Shown: positions 36,303 to 44,560, counted from the stretch's first letter. The stretch: 64,000 bases of DNA from an uncultured Eubacteriales bacterium (GCA_902776725.1 CACYQX010000009.1:23485-87484); one strand, 5' to 3'. A program made the numbers and translations. The notes: a model not told the origin generated them from the sequence alone.

Positions 36303-38021
36303 TCACGCTTCGTGGTTTTCTATATACTCTTCCAATACATCCTTTACGTAGCTAATCGACTTTTCAACTGCACCATCCTCATAAGCTGGAGTCAGGTTTG
36401 CCAATTTCAAAATATCCAAATAGCTTCTGCTTCCGCCAATATCGGTGATTGCAAGGAATTCCTTCCACGCTCTCGCAGGATGCGTAACATACTTCCTGTT
36501 CATCTCCATCGCATTGACCGTCGCCAAGCAATACTCGATATAGTAAAGCGGATAAAGGAAGAAATGAATCTTATGATACCAATATCCCCCGCGATTCATA
36601 AAGTCATCATCGTCGTCATATTTGCGCCAAGGCATATACTTTTCTTCGAGTTTACGCCACTCGCTGTTTCTTTCCTCCGGTGTAAGATTCTGATTTGAAT
36701 AGCATATATGCTGGAACTCATCCACAGCGGCGCCAAATGGTATAAACGTCATCAAGTCCTGCAGATTAAAGAACTCGTATCGCTTCGCGTCATCGCCAAA
36801 GAAGCTGTCAGCATATCTGTTGGCAAACTGAGACATGGAAAGCGAATGGATTTCCATGATATCCGACGAAGAACTGTAATACTCCTCCAATATCTGCATA
36901 CGCGCCGCCCTATAAGCCGCAAAGGCATGCCCTATCGCACCGATAATACCGGAAACACCTGCCGCGGTTGCCGAAAAATGAGAAAAGACGAACGGCGCCT
37001 TGCGGGATGTAATCATAGTCGAGTATTCTATCCCCGCTCTATTCGGCCTATCTTCGTAGTCGATAAGTTCATGCTCCATAATGAAGTCAATGAACTCCTG
37101 CGTCTCCGGGCTCATATCGTGGAGCATATTCACAATCTCCTCCATCAGATAGTCCTCGTCTCCTATCGGACGAGCATTTCCCTCAGGAAAAACTATCTTC
37201 TCGTCATAGACCATGAGTTCATCTACGCCAAGGCGTTTTCTCTGCGCCTCGTAGAGTTTGGAACAAAGAGGAACTATTTCATCCTCTACCTGCTTTCTGA
37301 ACTTTGCCACTTCCTCTTGGCCGTAGTCCAGACGACCTCTCTCGAGATAACCGACAGGAATATAATTATCAAACCCAAGGTTTCGTCCAATTTGATTTCG
37401 AATGTCTATTAGATCATTCCATATTTCTTCAAGCCGCTTTTCGTGCTGAGCAAGAAACTTTGAGAACTCTCTAAAAGCCGCCCTTCTAACTTCTCGATCC
37501 TGATCAAAGAAATAGTCCTGGAGCTTTATAAAGCTTCTCGGCTCCCCAAGAAAATCAATATTGCACGAAGCAATTATCCTCTGATATTCGTCCCCGAGCT
37601 CTGCCTCTCTCTGCCTGAGCTGCACATTTTCCTCAGAGAAAGTCTTCTTGTCTATATCCATCTTTGTGAAATACATAGGGCCAATTCTCTCCTCTATGTA
37701 TTCCTTGTATGGGCTATTGTATAACGCTTCACGGAAGTCGATCGCAGCCTTTACAAAGTACTGCCGATTCTCTTCCACCCAGCGATGGTTCTCCGCATAC
37801 GCTTCGTCCGTAACATCCATCGTATGATGAATAAATGCCACAGTAAGAAGGTCGGTTGTCCTACGCGAAAGCTCGTTGACCTCAAAGATAATCTCCATGA
37901 CGTCATCGCCGCTTGTCGCAGACTCGACCCTCTCAATCGCATCCGCATATAAATCCTGAAATACCTTCAAATTTGGCTTTGGAAATTTTAATTCGCTGAA
38001 CTTCCAAGAACCTGTGCCCAT
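36303..38021 (-). CDS. M3-family oligoendopeptidase homologue lacking the HExxH motif
   Basis: A 572-residue protein clearly of the M3 (PepF/thimet) fold: the N-terminal helical domain, SFIKLQDYFFDQDREVRRAA, GFDNYIPVGYLERGR and the end YWYHKIHFFLYPLYYIEYCLA all align. The catalytic helix, however, reads IIGAIGHAF (residues 359-367) where active enzymes have HExGHAF. The first zinc histidine and the catalytic glutamate are replaced by Gly and Ala. The later ligand region MEIHSLSM (E390) is kept. It is otherwise full length, so probably a pseudoenzyme. It lies at the left edge of the mobile island. Confidence 0.88.
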   Translation of the reverse strand: MGTGSWKFSELKFPKPNLKVFQDLYADAIERVESATSGDDVMEIIFEVNELSRRTTDLLTVAFIHHTMDVTDEAYAENHRWVEENRQYFVKAAIDFREALYNSPYKEYIEERIGPMYFTKMDIDKKTFSEENVQLRQREAELGDEYQRIIASCNIDFLGEPRSFIKLQDYFFDQDREVRRAAFREFSKFLAQHEKRLEEIWNDLIDIRNQIGRNLGFDNYIPVGYLERGRLDYGQEEVAKFRKQVEDEIVPLCSKLYEAQRKRLGVDELMVYDEKIVFPEGNARPIGDEDYLMEEIVNMLHDMSPETQEFIDFIMEHELIDYEDRPNRAGIEYSTMITSRKAPFVFSHFSATAAGVSGIIGAIGHAFAAYRAARMQILEEYYSSSSDIMEIHSLSMSQFANRYADSFFGDDAKRYEFFNLQDLMTFIPFGAAVDEFQHICYSNQNLTPEERNSEWRKLEEKYMPWRKYDDDDDFMNRGGYWYHKIHFFLYPLYYIEYCLATVNAMEMNRKYVTHPARAWKEFLAITDIGGSRSYLDILKLANLTPAYEDGAVEKSISYVKDVLEEYIENHEA

Positions 38022-38185
38022 CTATTCACCTCTTCAAAATGCATTCACTAAATTGTAACACAAAACAGATGCGCATTAGTAAGGTAATATTTAGCAATTA
38101 TGCGTTTTCGCCATTCTGCGCCGGCGGAATTATCTTCTTTCCACCCTAATCGAGCTCCAAATATCACGACGCCCCCGAATAAGCA

Positions 38186-38213
38186 TAAAAAAAGAACCCT
38201 TACGGGTCCTTTT
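38186..38213 (-). terminator. terminator overlapping the recombinase stop codon
   Basis: AAAAGGACCC with GGGTTCTTTT around a GTAA loop, followed by more T; the recombinase stop is inside the loop. The rest of 38022-38185 shows only a weak -10 (TACAAT near 38056) for the M3 gene. Confidence 0.8.
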
Positions 38214-39762
38214 CTCTGGCGGAGCAAAACATTAAATGGTCGAACTCGTCTCCATACATCCTAAACACACCGTCATCCTCTTGTTCTACGATGAATTCTT
38301 GCTCTATGCCTGCACCTGAGAACTTAATAATAATGCGGTCGTCGAATACATATATCTTTTCTATAAAGTATGAAAGCACTTCATCTCTAACTGCTTTATC
38401 AGCAAGATTTGCATTGGTATACTTTTCAAAATATGCCGTTATGCTATTTGAATCCTCGTTGATTTGCTTTCTTGTTTCTTCCACAACAATTATCTCATCG
38501 AGGCATTTAGCTCTTTCCTCGAGTTCACTCAACCGCTTTTGGACATTACCGCTAAATATACCCTTTTCCAGCGACTTAATTAGATTATTGATCGAGCCTT
38601 GAACATTACATCTTTCCGCTTTTAGGCTTTCAAGATATTTATTATCGGCATAGTGTTCCTCATAATATGCGGCCAAATCAACTGCCAAAGAGGCTCTCAT
38701 TTCATAATTTCTAAGAAACTCTGATAGCACATTTAAAACGATGTCTTCTATGACTTCCTTGCGAACTGCACTCCTGTCACATTTATGCTTCCTGTTCCTG
38801 GGGCATGCATAATAATAGTATTTTACTCCAGTCTTGGATTTGCCATTCATACCTTGCATTCCTTTTAGACAGTTTCCACAGAACAGTTTGCCCGTCAACC
38901 AATATCTTGGTGCCCCATATGAATCTAGCCCACGAGCTTTCTGTCCACTCATTCTTTTATTTTTAGACATCATATCCTGAGCCTTATTAAAAAGCTCGCT
39001 CGATATTATAGGAGGAATCGCATCGTAATGTACGTGCCCTGCATAATCATATACCCCAATATATGCTCTGTTATGTAAAATACCTCTAATGCTATTAATT
39101 GTAAATTTCCTTCCTCGTGACGTTATAAGCCCCTCAGAATTGAGTGAATTTACAATCTTCTTCATACCGATTCCGTTCGTATAATCTAAGAAAATCCTCT
39201 TTACAATCGGTTCGGTGTTCCTGTCTATAGCAAAGCGTCCATCCTCACCCCGCATGTACCCAAGCATTTTTACACCATTATACAGACCATTCTTTGCTAC
39301 GTGTTCAATACCACGGCATACATTCTCCGAGAGCTGGTTGCTATAGAGTTCTGCCATAGCATCCTGTATAGTTTCTATTAGTTTAGCATTTGCACTATCG
39401 TCTTCACGCGTTACTTCCGTTATATATACAGGGTTACACCCATTATTACGGAGATACCTTTTTTGTGTCGCCAATTCCACGATATCCCTTCCGAGTCTAT
39501 CAACTTTCCAAAGAATAAGAACTGCAGGTTTTAGTTTAGCCACTTCTGAAAGCATTCTTTGATATCCAGGCCTTTTGTCAGTTTTGCCTGAAATCCCTCT
39601 GTCTTCATATTCTGCAATTATCTTATAGCCGTGGTCTTTAGCATATCGACGAGCAGCTTCTCTTTGCTGGTCAATCGATGCCTCATTCTGTGAATGACTG
39701 CTGAATCTGTAGTAGGCGATTGCAAAGTTGTTGTCGTTTTGTACTATTTTTTTCATTTTCAT
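38200..39762 (-). CDS. large serine site-specific recombinase (integrase)
   Basis: A 520-residue recombinase that integrates or excises a mobile element. The N-terminal catalytic resolvase domain has the serine in AYYRFSSHSQ (Ser 21) with DRGISGKTDKRPGYQRML and LILWKVDRLGRD. The recombinase domain and a zinc ribbon (CGNCLKGMQG, CPRNRKHKC) follow, then a coiled-coil from about residue 370 to 450. GGAGGG precedes the ATG. Its promoter (39960-39988) produces a structured leader of about 190 bases. Confidence 0.94.
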   Translation of the reverse strand: MKMKKIVQNDNNFAIAYYRFSSHSQNEASIDQQREAARRYAKDHGYKIIAEYEDRGISGKTDKRPGYQRMLSEVAKLKPAVLILWKVDRLGRDIVELATQKRYLRNNGCNPVYITEVTREDDSANAKLIETIQDAMAELYSNQLSENVCRGIEHVAKNGLYNGVKMLGYMRGEDGRFAIDRNTEPIVKRIFLDYTNGIGMKKIVNSLNSEGLITSRGRKFTINSIRGILHNRAYIGVYDYAGHVHYDAIPPIISSELFNKAQDMMSKNKRMSGQKARGLDSYGAPRYWLTGKLFCGNCLKGMQGMNGKSKTGVKYYYYACPRNRKHKCDRSAVRKEVIEDIVLNVLSEFLRNYEMRASLAVDLAAYYEEHYADNKYLESLKAERCNVQGSINNLIKSLEKGIFSGNVQKRLSELEERAKCLDEIIVVEETRKQINEDSNSITAYFEKYTNANLADKAVRDEVLSYFIEKIYVFDDRIIIKFSGAGIEQEFIVEQEDDGVFRMYGDEFDHLMFCSAREKDP

Positions 39763-39784
39763 ATTTCTCCCTCCTAGTTTTACG

Positions 39785-39955
39785 AAAAACGGCGAGCGGA
39801 AACCAATCTATGATTTCCATTCGCCGCCCTTATCAAACCCAGTAGGAAGCTGTATCGGCTAAACCTTTCTGTGATGCTTTTCACCACATCACATCCAGGG
39901 CATATATAATATGCACACCGACGTTGTCACGAATTCGCAGTTATTCAGTTTATGG
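39785..39955 (-). promoter_or_regulatory. structured leader RNA upstream of the serine recombinase
   Basis: Between promoter and gene the transcript can form a hairpin, GTGATG...CATCAC, then a compact stretch with GGTTTAGCC...CTGGGTTT pairing options. It ends in an imperfect stem (GGCGAATGGAAA with TTTCCGCTCGCC) followed by GTTTTTCG, a terminator-like end. This looks like an attenuator or riboregulator. I could not match it to a riboswitch class. Confidence 0.5.
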
Positions 39956-39959
39956 TTAT

Positions 39960-39988
39960 CTTATATCACCTATATCCTACAAAGTCAA
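39960..39988 (-). promoter_or_regulatory. promoter of the serine recombinase
   Basis: TTGACT (39983-39988), 17-base spacer, TATAAG (39960-39965). Confidence 0.7.
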
Positions 39989-40067
39989 CGGTTTTAAACA
40001 TGAAAAATCATACACAAAAAAGAGAATCCTCATAAATGAGAACTCCCAGAAAAACTTTTTCAGTTTT

Positions 40068-40400
40068 TTATAAATGTTTTCCCAGTATCATTTTCATCTC
40101 TTTCATTACGTCCTTAAGTATGGACGCTTCTCTCGAAGAGGATGAATCGAGAATATCCACTACTTCTTTTGCCAATGCGGTTTTGTTTAATTGCGGCATT
40201 TCGTATATCAGTGAATCCGTTGACACATTCAAGGCTTCAGCAATTGCGACAAGCACCTGAAGGCTGAGCTTGGTATTTCCGGTCTCTATGTGACTCATAT
40301 GAGTTGTGGAAATTCCCGCAGAATCTGCAAGCTCCTCTTGTGACATTCCGACAGCTTTTCTATATTTTCTGATTCTTTGGCCTACTTCGTAATAATCCAT
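40068..40400 (-). CDS. XRE-family transcriptional regulator
   Basis: A 110-residue DNA-binding protein. Residues 8-62 form a Cro/CI-type helix-turn-helix with MSQEELADSAGISTTHMSHIETG. The C-terminal 45 residues are a short helical region. It is divergent from the first island lipoprotein, and the intergenic region holds repeated TATAGGC motifs that are likely its operators. It probably represses itself and the lipoprotein gene. Confidence 0.92.
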   Translation of the reverse strand: MDYYEVGQRIRKYRKAVGMSQEELADSAGISTTHMSHIETGNTKLSLQVLVAIAEALNVSTDSLIYEMPQLNKTALAKEVVDILDSSSSREASILKDVMKEMKMILGKHL

Positions 40401-40410
40401 AATTTATACC

Positions 40411-40485
40411 GCCTATATAATTCAACTCATTTTACATTGTATAGGCGAAATTCTTTTGTTATAATAAACTATATAGGCTATATTA
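40411..40485 (+). promoter_or_regulatory. divergent control region with TATAGGC repeats and promoter
   Basis: A promoter TTGTAT (40437-40442), 17-base spacer, TATAAT (40460-40465) drives the lipoprotein gene. TATAGGC-like units occur at 40411-40418 (inverted), 40441-40447 and 40472-40478, the last inside a near palindrome. They overlap or flank the promoter, as expected for XRE operators. Confidence 0.65.
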
Positions 40486-40538
40486 CGTCTATACACTTCA
40501 TTATTAAGTCAGAAAGAAGTCAGAAAGGACCTACTAAT

Positions 40539-41765
40539 ATGAAAAAGTTCATAATTCTGTTATTTACATGCACGCTCGTGCTGACACTCGCTTCCTGTAG
40601 TGGTAACTCGACCGAAAACGCCAATACTTCTTCCCCAAGCAGTGCTCCTGTTGAGGAAAATCATGGGTCTCCAACCACATCCACAACCGTAGGTAAGTTA
40701 AGCGAAGTTCTAGAAGAGAAAAAGGTTTGGCTACTCGTAGACAATTTCCAGTGGGTCTTGGATAAGGATTCTGAAGCTGTGGCGATAGTTTTTGATGAAG
40801 GCAAAGTATATATATCTCCGGCAGATTATACACTCGGTGAGTTTTCAAAAATGACGGACGAAGAAATACTTGCATACACCAAAAGCAATGATACTCATAA
40901 TTCTGATTCGGAGGAACTAATCAAAAAGGTGGAGGAATCGGATGTTTTTAATGGGAGACATACTGTTACAAATACCGTTCCACTGTTCGGTTCGCCTGAA
41001 GCTGACGGGATTATAGAGTGGTTTATGCCAAAATACCTCGAGGGTGAATATGGTTCTCCGATGATTTCGAAGAGTGATTATGATGCGTTGCATGATGAAG
41101 ATAAACCCTATTATTTTATTCAAGCTATGATGGAAAGTAATGCGAATATAGATTTAACCACATCAATTAATATGTCAGGTGCAAAGAATGCAGTCATAGA
41201 GTCTCTTAAGAGTGAGAATGCAGGACTTGCCATTGGCGTATATACTGATGGTAGCGGTAATCGTGTAGTAAAAGAAGAATTAAAATTCACCCAGGAAGTC
41301 TCATCTATAAGATGGCTAATAGAAGAAATTGCAAAGATAGACCAAAACATATTTGAAGACAATTGGAGATATAGGATACAGGAAAAAATACTTTCAATGC
41401 ACGATGTGTATGTAGATGTCTATACTGAGTCTCCTCAATATGTGAATGAAGAACTTAAAAACGTAGGTTATGTTCAAGAAGTTACTTTTGATAATGGTAC
41501 CACAACCGAATCGATAACTTACACAATAAATGAAAATGAAGGTATCCCTCTAGAAAATGGAAGGAACCGAAGGCTTACGGTTGCAGGACCATTGGACGGT
41601 GATGCCGGAACCAGAACTGTTTACGATTCTATTTATCAAGGTTACTATTGCTTGGACGACGATAAGAATCGTGCATTGATAACGAGGGTTGAAGATGGAG
41701 ATATAATGTTCATGTTAGATGATTTGGATTCCGAGAATGTAGAGATAGACCCAAAGGACTGGTAA
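40539..41765 (+). CDS. island lipoprotein of unknown function
   Basis: A 408-residue predicted lipoprotein: signal peptide MKKFIILLFTCTLVLTLASC with the lipid-accepting Cys at 20, followed by a Ser/Thr/Asn-rich linker. The body is acidic and contains no domain I recognise. I start at the ATG at 40539, at the beginning of a perfect signal peptide with AGAAAGGA upstream; an in-frame earlier start would precede the promoter. It is followed 19 bases later by another lipoprotein gene. AT-rich codon use matches the island. Confidence 0.75.
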   Translation: MKKFIILLFTCTLVLTLASCSGNSTENANTSSPSSAPVEENHGSPTTSTTVGKLSEVLEEKKVWLLVDNFQWVLDKDSEAVAIVFDEGKVYISPADYTLGEFSKMTDEEILAYTKSNDTHNSDSEELIKKVEESDVFNGRHTVTNTVPLFGSPEADGIIEWFMPKYLEGEYGSPMISKSDYDALHDEDKPYYFIQAMMESNANIDLTTSINMSGAKNAVIESLKSENAGLAIGVYTDGSGNRVVKEELKFTQEVSSIRWLIEEIAKIDQNIFEDNWRYRIQEKILSMHDVYVDVYTESPQYVNEELKNVGYVQEVTFDNGTTTESITYTINENEGIPLENGRNRRLTVAGPLDGDAGTRTVYDSIYQGYYCLDDDKNRALITRVEDGDIMFMLDDLDSENVEIDPKDW

Positions 41766-41784
41766 TGATGGAAGGCTATTCCCG

Positions 41785-42543
41785 ATGAAGAAAAATCAAA
41801 TTATTACAGTTATACTTGTGCTTGTTCTAATACTTTCGCTTGTTATCGCAATCACCTCCTGCAATAGCAGAATGAACGCTGATACCGAACCGACAGAAAC
41901 AGCGAATGAAACAGTAGAAACAGAGAAAGAAATTTCTGAAGTAGAGACAACTGATGCTGCATCTACTGAAATCGAAGAGACAGAAGAAACTAAATATAGC
42001 GTTTCTTCTGCTATCGACCACGAAGCAATGCTTCTTGCTCAGATAGAAAAAAGGGTGAAAAGAGAAAAAGTAACTCCTGCTTCCTATCAGAAAGTTCAAG
42101 AAGATGCACCGACTCCGTCTGAAGAGACTCCTGCTGCTTCAAGTCCTGCTCCTCAGGAACCTTCCCAAGAAAGTGCTCCTGCTCCCGCACAGCCTGCTCA
42201 GCCTCCTGAGCCAGTACACACTCATAGTTACAGCACTGGAAAGTCTGCGACTTGTACTGAAAATGGTTATACCGTCTGCTCCTGCGGAGCCACGCAGACC
42301 ATCCCTGCTTACGGTCACAACTATAGCGGTGGCTCTTGCACCAACTGCGGAGCAAGTGACCCGAACTGGGTTCCGCCTCACGAACATAACTATCAAGTCG
42401 CTGGTTCCAAGTTCGTATGCAAAAGATGTGGACACACTACATACAATGACACAGACAAACAAAACCACGCACTTGAGTGTGAATCTGGTTGGTGGCAATA
42501 TGTCATTTACAGATGTGAATGTGGCGACGAACTCGTACAATAG
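41785..42543 (+). CDS. island lipoprotein with Pro-rich stalk and Cys/His repeat module
   Basis: A 252-residue protein. The signal peptide ends in the lipobox ITSC, followed by a Glu/Thr-rich stretch and a Pro/Ala/Ser-rich stalk (about residues 105-145). The C-terminal third has the repeat HSYSTGKSATCTENGYTVC with CSCG and PAYGH, then CTNCGA, CKRCGH and CECGDE. These cysteine pairs resemble those of the core-genome lipoprotein at 10165-11001. The role is unknown; metal binding or cell-surface adhesion are possible. A strong terminator follows. Confidence 0.75.
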   Translation: MKKNQIITVILVLVLILSLVIAITSCNSRMNADTEPTETANETVETEKEISEVETTDAASTEIEETEETKYSVSSAIDHEAMLLAQIEKRVKREKVTPASYQKVQEDAPTPSEETPAASSPAPQEPSQESAPAPAQPAQPPEPVHTHSYSTGKSATCTENGYTVCSCGATQTIPAYGHNYSGGSCTNCGASDPNWVPPHEHNYQVAGSKFVCKRCGHTTYNDTDKQNHALECESGWWQYVIYRCECGDELVQ

Positions 42544-42556
42544 AATCTAAAAAATT

Positions 42557-42593
42557 GACTAAGCCTGAAATAAAGGGCTTAGTCTTTTTTTTT
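42557..42593 (+). terminator. terminator of the island lipoprotein pair
   Basis: GACTAAGCC (42557-42565) with GGCTTAGTC (42576-42584), then nine T. Confidence 0.92.
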
Positions 42594-42675
42594 AATCTAT
42601 ATATTTACTAAACCAATATCTTATCGTATAAGGTGGTCTCTTTTAGTGTTTTCCTCTAATTATTCTTTATAGTGG

Positions 42676-43161
42676 TCAGTTCTCATATTTTCTGCACTCG
42701 ATTTCCAGAAGCAGGAAGTCGTTGCACCTTTTGCCCAAAGCTGTTTTACTGCCGTTATTAATTCTGTGCGAATATACTACTTGGGCATTCTTTGCAATCA
42801 GATCCTGCTTCTTTTTTATGATTCTATACTCCGAACGCAATAATGCTCTATAACTCAAATCTTTCTCTTTGTTAAAGTCAACGTATTTATACAGGCCATT
42901 AGGAACCGGGAACATGTTATTTAAATTGATAACAGCGTATTTTCCAACTTTAAGAAAATCCACTCGTTCCTTCATCTTCCTATGCTTTTCTTTGAATGAT
43001 GACAATGGTGCAAAGTATTCCATTCCATTCACAGTTAGAACAATTCCGATATATTTTCTAGCTCTCCCTCCGTGTTGTTTTGAATCAAAAAAGAGATGTG
43101 GCGCAAAACGATTCATATATTTAACGTAATTAGCATCAACCTCATAAAAGGAAATCCCCAT
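42676..43161 (-). CDS. type III toxin-antitoxin toxin, ToxN/AbiQ-like endoribonuclease
   Basis: A 161-residue protein similar to ToxN/AbiQ/CptN, endoribonucleases inhibited by a repeated RNA and used in phage abortive infection or plasmid maintenance. Family-like features are SFYEVDANYVKYMNRF, the GGRARKYIGIVLTVNG strand and YFAPLSSFKEKH, where S54, S55 and K57 match the expected catalytic T/S-S-x-K. The ATG at 43161 has TAGGAGG six bases upstream; an in-frame TTG at 43182 would include that site. Three antitoxin RNA repeats and a terminator lie directly upstream, the typical gene order. Confidence 0.88.
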   Translation of the reverse strand: MGISFYEVDANYVKYMNRFAPHLFFDSKQHGGRARKYIGIVLTVNGMEYFAPLSSFKEKHRKMKERVDFLKVGKYAVINLNNMFPVPNGLYKYVDFNKEKDLSYRALLRSEYRIIKKKQDLIAKNAQVVYSHRINNGSKTALGKRCNDFLLLEIECRKYEN

Positions 43162-43185
43162 ATAATACCTCCTATAGTGCAAACA

Positions 43186-43209
43186 ACGAGGACAGTTACC
43201 CGTCCTCGT
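43186..43209 (-). terminator. attenuating terminator between antitoxin RNA and toxin
   Basis: ACGAGGAC with GTCCTCGT around an eight-base loop, followed by TGTTTG on the minus strand. As in other type III systems it should let most transcripts stop after the antitoxin and few reach the toxin gene. Confidence 0.82.
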
Positions 43210-43323
43210 GTGTTACGCTCGCATTTAAGAGCAGCGAAACGCTCGCTTGTAAATTTCTCGCTTAAGGGCTGAGATACGCCCGCTTATTAAGCTTCTCGTT
43301 TATAAGGCCGAGATACACCTTCT
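43208..43323 (-). ncRNA. type III antitoxin RNA (ToxI-like), three pseudoknot repeats
   Basis: Three imperfect tandem repeats, about 39, 37 and 37 bases (43282-43320, 43245-43281, 43208-43244). Each has a 4-base stem with an 8-base loop: AGGT/GCCT, GGGC/GCCC and GAGC/GCTC. The loop core (TCTC, TCTC, TCGC) can pair with a downstream GAGA, GAGA or GCGA, forming an H-type pseudoknot. Stem and pseudoknot bases change together, supporting the structure. The toxin should cut the precursor at repeat borders and be held inactive by the products. The promoter is at 43330-43358. Confidence 0.82.
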
Positions 43324-43329
43324 ACCGAC

Positions 43330-43358
43330 ATTATAGTGGTTTTAGGTTGTTCTTGCAA
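43330..43358 (-). promoter_or_regulatory. promoter of the antitoxin-toxin locus
   Basis: TTGCAA (43353-43358), 17-base spacer, TATAAT (43330-43335). Transcription should start about six bases before the first repeat. Confidence 0.8.
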
Positions 43359-43382
43359 TATCAAACTGTCGAGATGATAGAA

Positions 43383-44396
43383 TTATTTTGATGGTTCATC
43401 CTCGAAGTCGTCATTATAGTACTCACGACCCATCTCCTCCAATCTGTTCAACTGCATATCTTCACCAGACGATATTCTACGTTTTCTTTCATTTGCCTTT
43501 TTCCAAGCGTCATAGCAGTTTTCCTCAATTATTCGGTCCGGCTCGCCTAATTTACCTTTTATCTTACGTTTACGTTTAAACGCTTTCATGAATTCGTCTT
43601 TGTTGACATACTCCTTGATTTCCTCTAATTTAACCTTCATTTCCTTTAGCTCCTTTCGCATTTTTTCATTGGTGTTTATCAAAGCATAATTATCGTTTTT
43701 AAGGGATATAGCTTCCAGCTTTGACCTACTACACTCATCTATAAGTGTTAACATCTCCTTTTTGGCTATTTCAGACATGGCTTTTAATGACCTGACATCA
43801 GAATGGCCTTTCTTACAGTTTCCTTCTATATACGGAATACCATATTTCTCTATCGTGAGAGAGTCTAACGCTTGATTTAAGGCATTAATACGCTTTCGTG
43901 ATGAAAATCCCTTTGCATTTAGTTTTCCGTTGACTGAAGGGACCAGAGCAGCGTGACCGTGAATCCTAGAAGTTATTACATCTCTGGATTGTGCATCCAC
44001 ATATTCGTGAACTTCATCATAGTGCACATCCAATTCTATAAAATCATCGCCAAATTCTGATTCCAGCAGTTTTCCTACATCCATGAACCAATTGTATGAT
44101 TTGTCATCGGGTAGTAGCTTAGGGGCATATATAACAATAGATTGCATAACCACTCTTGTATTTTTTCCTTTGCTTTTCCGTCCAAACTCTATTGACGACA
44201 ACCTGTCATCGTATGCATTACATTTTTCTACATACGATAATCCTTTATATGTAAAATTCCTAGCCGTAAGTTCTTGCCTGATATCTTTATTAGAGTGATG
44301 CCGTTTTAGCCGTTCCTCCTTATCATTATGGCGCAGTATAGCTTTTGCCTCTGACAAGCTTTTACATTTACCGCCGCTCCACTGTATTCCTGCCAT
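43383..44396 (-). CDS. MobV-like relaxase / plasmid recombination protein
   Basis: A 337-residue DNA-nicking protein that would start conjugal mobilization. It opens with GGKCKSLSEAKAILRHNDKEERL, and the metal-binding part reads VHYDEVHEY followed by RIHGHAALVPSVNGKLNAKG, matching the HxDE...HxH layout of MobV/Pre proteins. A coiled-coil region spans about residues 215-270. It lacks any coupling protein or secretion genes nearby, so the element would depend on a helper. The C-terminus is very acidic. A likely oriT lies upstream. Confidence 0.85.
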   Translation of the reverse strand: MAGIQWSGGKCKSLSEAKAILRHNDKEERLKRHHSNKDIRQELTARNFTYKGLSYVEKCNAYDDRLSSIEFGRKSKGKNTRVVMQSIVIYAPKLLPDDKSYNWFMDVGKLLESEFGDDFIELDVHYDEVHEYVDAQSRDVITSRIHGHAALVPSVNGKLNAKGFSSRKRINALNQALDSLTIEKYGIPYIEGNCKKGHSDVRSLKAMSEIAKKEMLTLIDECSRSKLEAISLKNDNYALINTNEKMRKELKEMKVKLEEIKEYVNKDEFMKAFKRKRKIKGKLGEPDRIIEENCYDAWKKANERKRRISSGEDMQLNRLEEMGREYYNDDFEDEPSK

Positions 44397-44447
44397 GGTT
44401 TACTCCTTTCTATTCAAATCCATTGTTTTAACTTTTTTATCCACATA

Positions 44448-44560
44448 CGCTGATAGGTGTTGCACTTAATACCTAACTTTCGTTATGTATCGCATACAGA
44501 GTATGCTTTAAGTGGTCAGGGAGGCCCCGACACCCCCGGTTTTGCATTTGAACAGCTTTA
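44448..44560 (-). other. candidate origin of transfer upstream of the relaxase
   Basis: This stretch has nested inverted repeats. GCATACTCTGTATGC is a perfect short palindrome, enclosed by CACTTAA and TTAAGTG about 40 bases apart. Beside it lies a G-rich to C-rich segment with GGGGGTGTCGGGGCC on the minus strand. Location, no coding capacity and repeats agree with an oriT, but no nick site is proven. Confidence 0.45.

Noticed and set aside
38022-38199. Further genes or an insertion sequence at the left island edge
   Set aside because: Only a weak promoter for the M3 gene and the recombinase terminator are visible; no inverted repeats or transposase.
42104-42550. A Leu-rich 148-codon frame overlapping the second island lipoprotein
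   Set aside because: It is the +1 shadow of the Pro-rich stalk and Cys module of 41785-42543, which has a proper signal peptide and start.
43208-43323. Possible CRISPR array
   Set aside because: Only three imperfect repeats of 37-39 bases with no spacers and no cas genes; the pseudoknot pattern fits a type III antitoxin RNA.
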